From: CAWCFV01 sp963794995
GTDB lineage: Bacteria > Actinomycetota > Actinomycetes > JACCUZ01
Assembly (NCBI GenBank): GCA_963794995.1
Contig: CAWCFV010000002.1
Location: forward strand, 186,001-250,000
Length of the DNA stretch: 64,000 bases
Direction: 5' to 3'
The notes under the pieces are model-generated. The model was not told where the DNA came from and did not search any database. It saw only the letters and a program-made list of their open reading frames with translations. The translations under genes were made by a program, and so were the position numbers. Positions 63,369 to 64,000 of the stretch are shown piece by piece; position 1 is the stretch's first letter; every line of letters starts with the position of its first letter.

Positions 63369-64000
63369 CGCCGGGCGTACTGCTCGGCCAGCTTCAGGAC
63401 CAGGGCGACGTACCAGTCGGCGTGGTTGTAGTGCCAGACCGCTCGCGCGGTCGCCTCCGGGCTGCGTCCCGCCCCGTTCGCGCACAGGTAGTTCGCTGCG
63501 GAGAACACCGCGTCGGCGGGGTCGCGGATGTCGGTGTCCCCGTCGCCGTCGCCGTCGACGCCGTACGCCGCGAAGGTCGCCGGCATGAACTGCATCGGCC
63601 CCTGGGCGCCGGCGTAGGACGAGGACGTGTTGGCGCCGTGCCCGGTCTCCACCTGTCCGACGGCCGCAAGCAACGTCCAGGACATGCCCGGACAGGTGCG
63701 GGCCGCGGCGCCGTAGAGACGGCGGTAGACCAGCGGCACGACCTCGCTCGCCCGGGCCGTCGCCACCCGCTGCTGCCCCGCGGCCGTCACTGCCGCGTTG
63801 AGGGCGTCGACGTGGGCGGCGGCCTTCTCGGCCGCCTCGAGGCCGCGGGCCCGCGCGTCCAGCTGGTCGAGCTCCGCGGCGGCGGCGGCCAGCAGGCCGA
63901 GCAGGTCGGCGTAGCGCGCCTCGACCTCGGTGGCCGTGACGGTGCTCCGTTCGGCGGCCCGCTGCAGCGACCGGGCGCGCAGCCGGAGACCGGCGCCGTG
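63365..64000 (-). CDS. Lytic transglycosylase/SLT-domain protein (partial, N-terminus off right edge)
   Basis: Peptidoglycan-cleaving protein; the C-terminal 211 residues are visible and the frame stays open to the window edge. An Ala/Leu/Glu-rich coiled-coil stretch (LRARSLQRAAERS, ELDQLDARARGLEAAEKAAA) leads to the transglycosylase fold with LLAAVGQVETGHG, containing the catalytic-type Glu, GAQGPMQFMPATFAAYG and DPADAVFSAANYLCANG. The long upstream coil suggests a Rpf/SLT-type wall hydrolase. Its TAG stop overlaps that of the SPFH gene. Confidence 0.9.
   Translation of the reverse strand, partial: HGAGLRLRARSLQRAAERSTVTATEVEARYADLLGLLAAAAAELDQLDARARGLEAAEKAAAHVDALNAAVTAAGQQRVATARASEVVPLVYRRLYGAAARTCPGMSWTLLAAVGQVETGHGANTSSSYAGAQGPMQFMPATFAAYGVDGDGDGDTDIRDPADAVFSAANYLCANGAGRSPEATARAVWHYNHADWYVALVLKLAEQYARR

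Overview
The window is a stretch of a very high-GC actinobacterial chromosome: third codon positions are almost all G or C, GTG starts are common, and many neighbouring genes overlap by 1-4 bases. Gene content and order (tkt-tal-pgi, ctaB/ctaA, sufR-sufBD-Rieske-sufCSU-sufT, an ABC-F ATPase with a tiny HTH protein, fabG-fabI, nfeD-SPFH) resemble the Mycobacterium tuberculosis Rv1448c-Rv1488 region as I remember it. A DUF222/HNH (13E12-type) gene, cyanophycin genes and an SCO6745-type gene point more to a Nocardioides-like or related soil actinobacterium. That placement is an inference.

Layout. 0-4.5 kb (minus strand): pentose phosphate/glycolysis genes pgi (cut by the left edge), tal and tkt. 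4.7-11.1 kb: heme O and heme A synthases (ctaB, ctaA) for cytochrome oxidase, a two-component system with a divergent secreted-protein gene, and an ABC-2 exporter. 11.2-17.8 kb (plus): the SUF Fe-S cluster assembly operon with its repressor SufR first and a strong hairpin at its end. 17.9-30.7 kb: a YpfJ-type metallopeptidase, an ABC-F ATPase behind a short upstream ORF, an enoyl-CoA hydratase, an acyl-CoA dehydrogenase, a lipoprotein hydrolase, an MFS transporter, an ABC exporter, a Mph-like phosphotransferase, an atypical SDR, a papain-like (YiiX) hydrolase and an LD-carboxypeptidase. 30.7-42.6 kb: a GH15 glucoamylase/trehalase gene broken by two single-base insertions, SURF1, moaA, dodecin, a TldD/PmbA pair, a quinone oxidoreductase, fabG-fabI and a Mur-ligase protein that looks like cyanophycin synthetase without its ATP-grasp domain. 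42.6-52 kb is more accessory: PIG-L deacetylase, DUF222-HNH, SCO6745 family, RibD-like reductase, an orphan MraY paralogue, VOC protein, class V aminotransferase, a frameshifted YCII gene and a GAF-PP2C phosphatase of visibly lower GC. 52-60 kb holds storage-polymer genes: cyanophycin synthetase and cyanophycinase (cphA, cphB) and glycogen synthesis (glgC, glgA), with sixA and serB between. 60-64 kb: a methyltransferase relic rearranged by a small inversion, an ABC ATPase, NfeD-SPFH, and a lytic transglycosylase cut by the right edge.

A recurring regulatory pattern is a TAnnnT hexamer lying 6-7 bases before the start codon (regulator, ABC ATPase, moaA, fabG, cphB, glgC, nfeD and others). This implies many leaderless transcripts and helped to fix start codons. 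The most interesting items are the domain-skipped cyanophycin synthetase paralogue, a candidate SufR operator on the sufR start codon, the upstream ORF plus hairpin before the ABC-F gene, the inverted methyltransferase relic, the orphan MraY, and the frameshifted genes. No tRNA, rRNA, CRISPR array or insertion sequence was seen.
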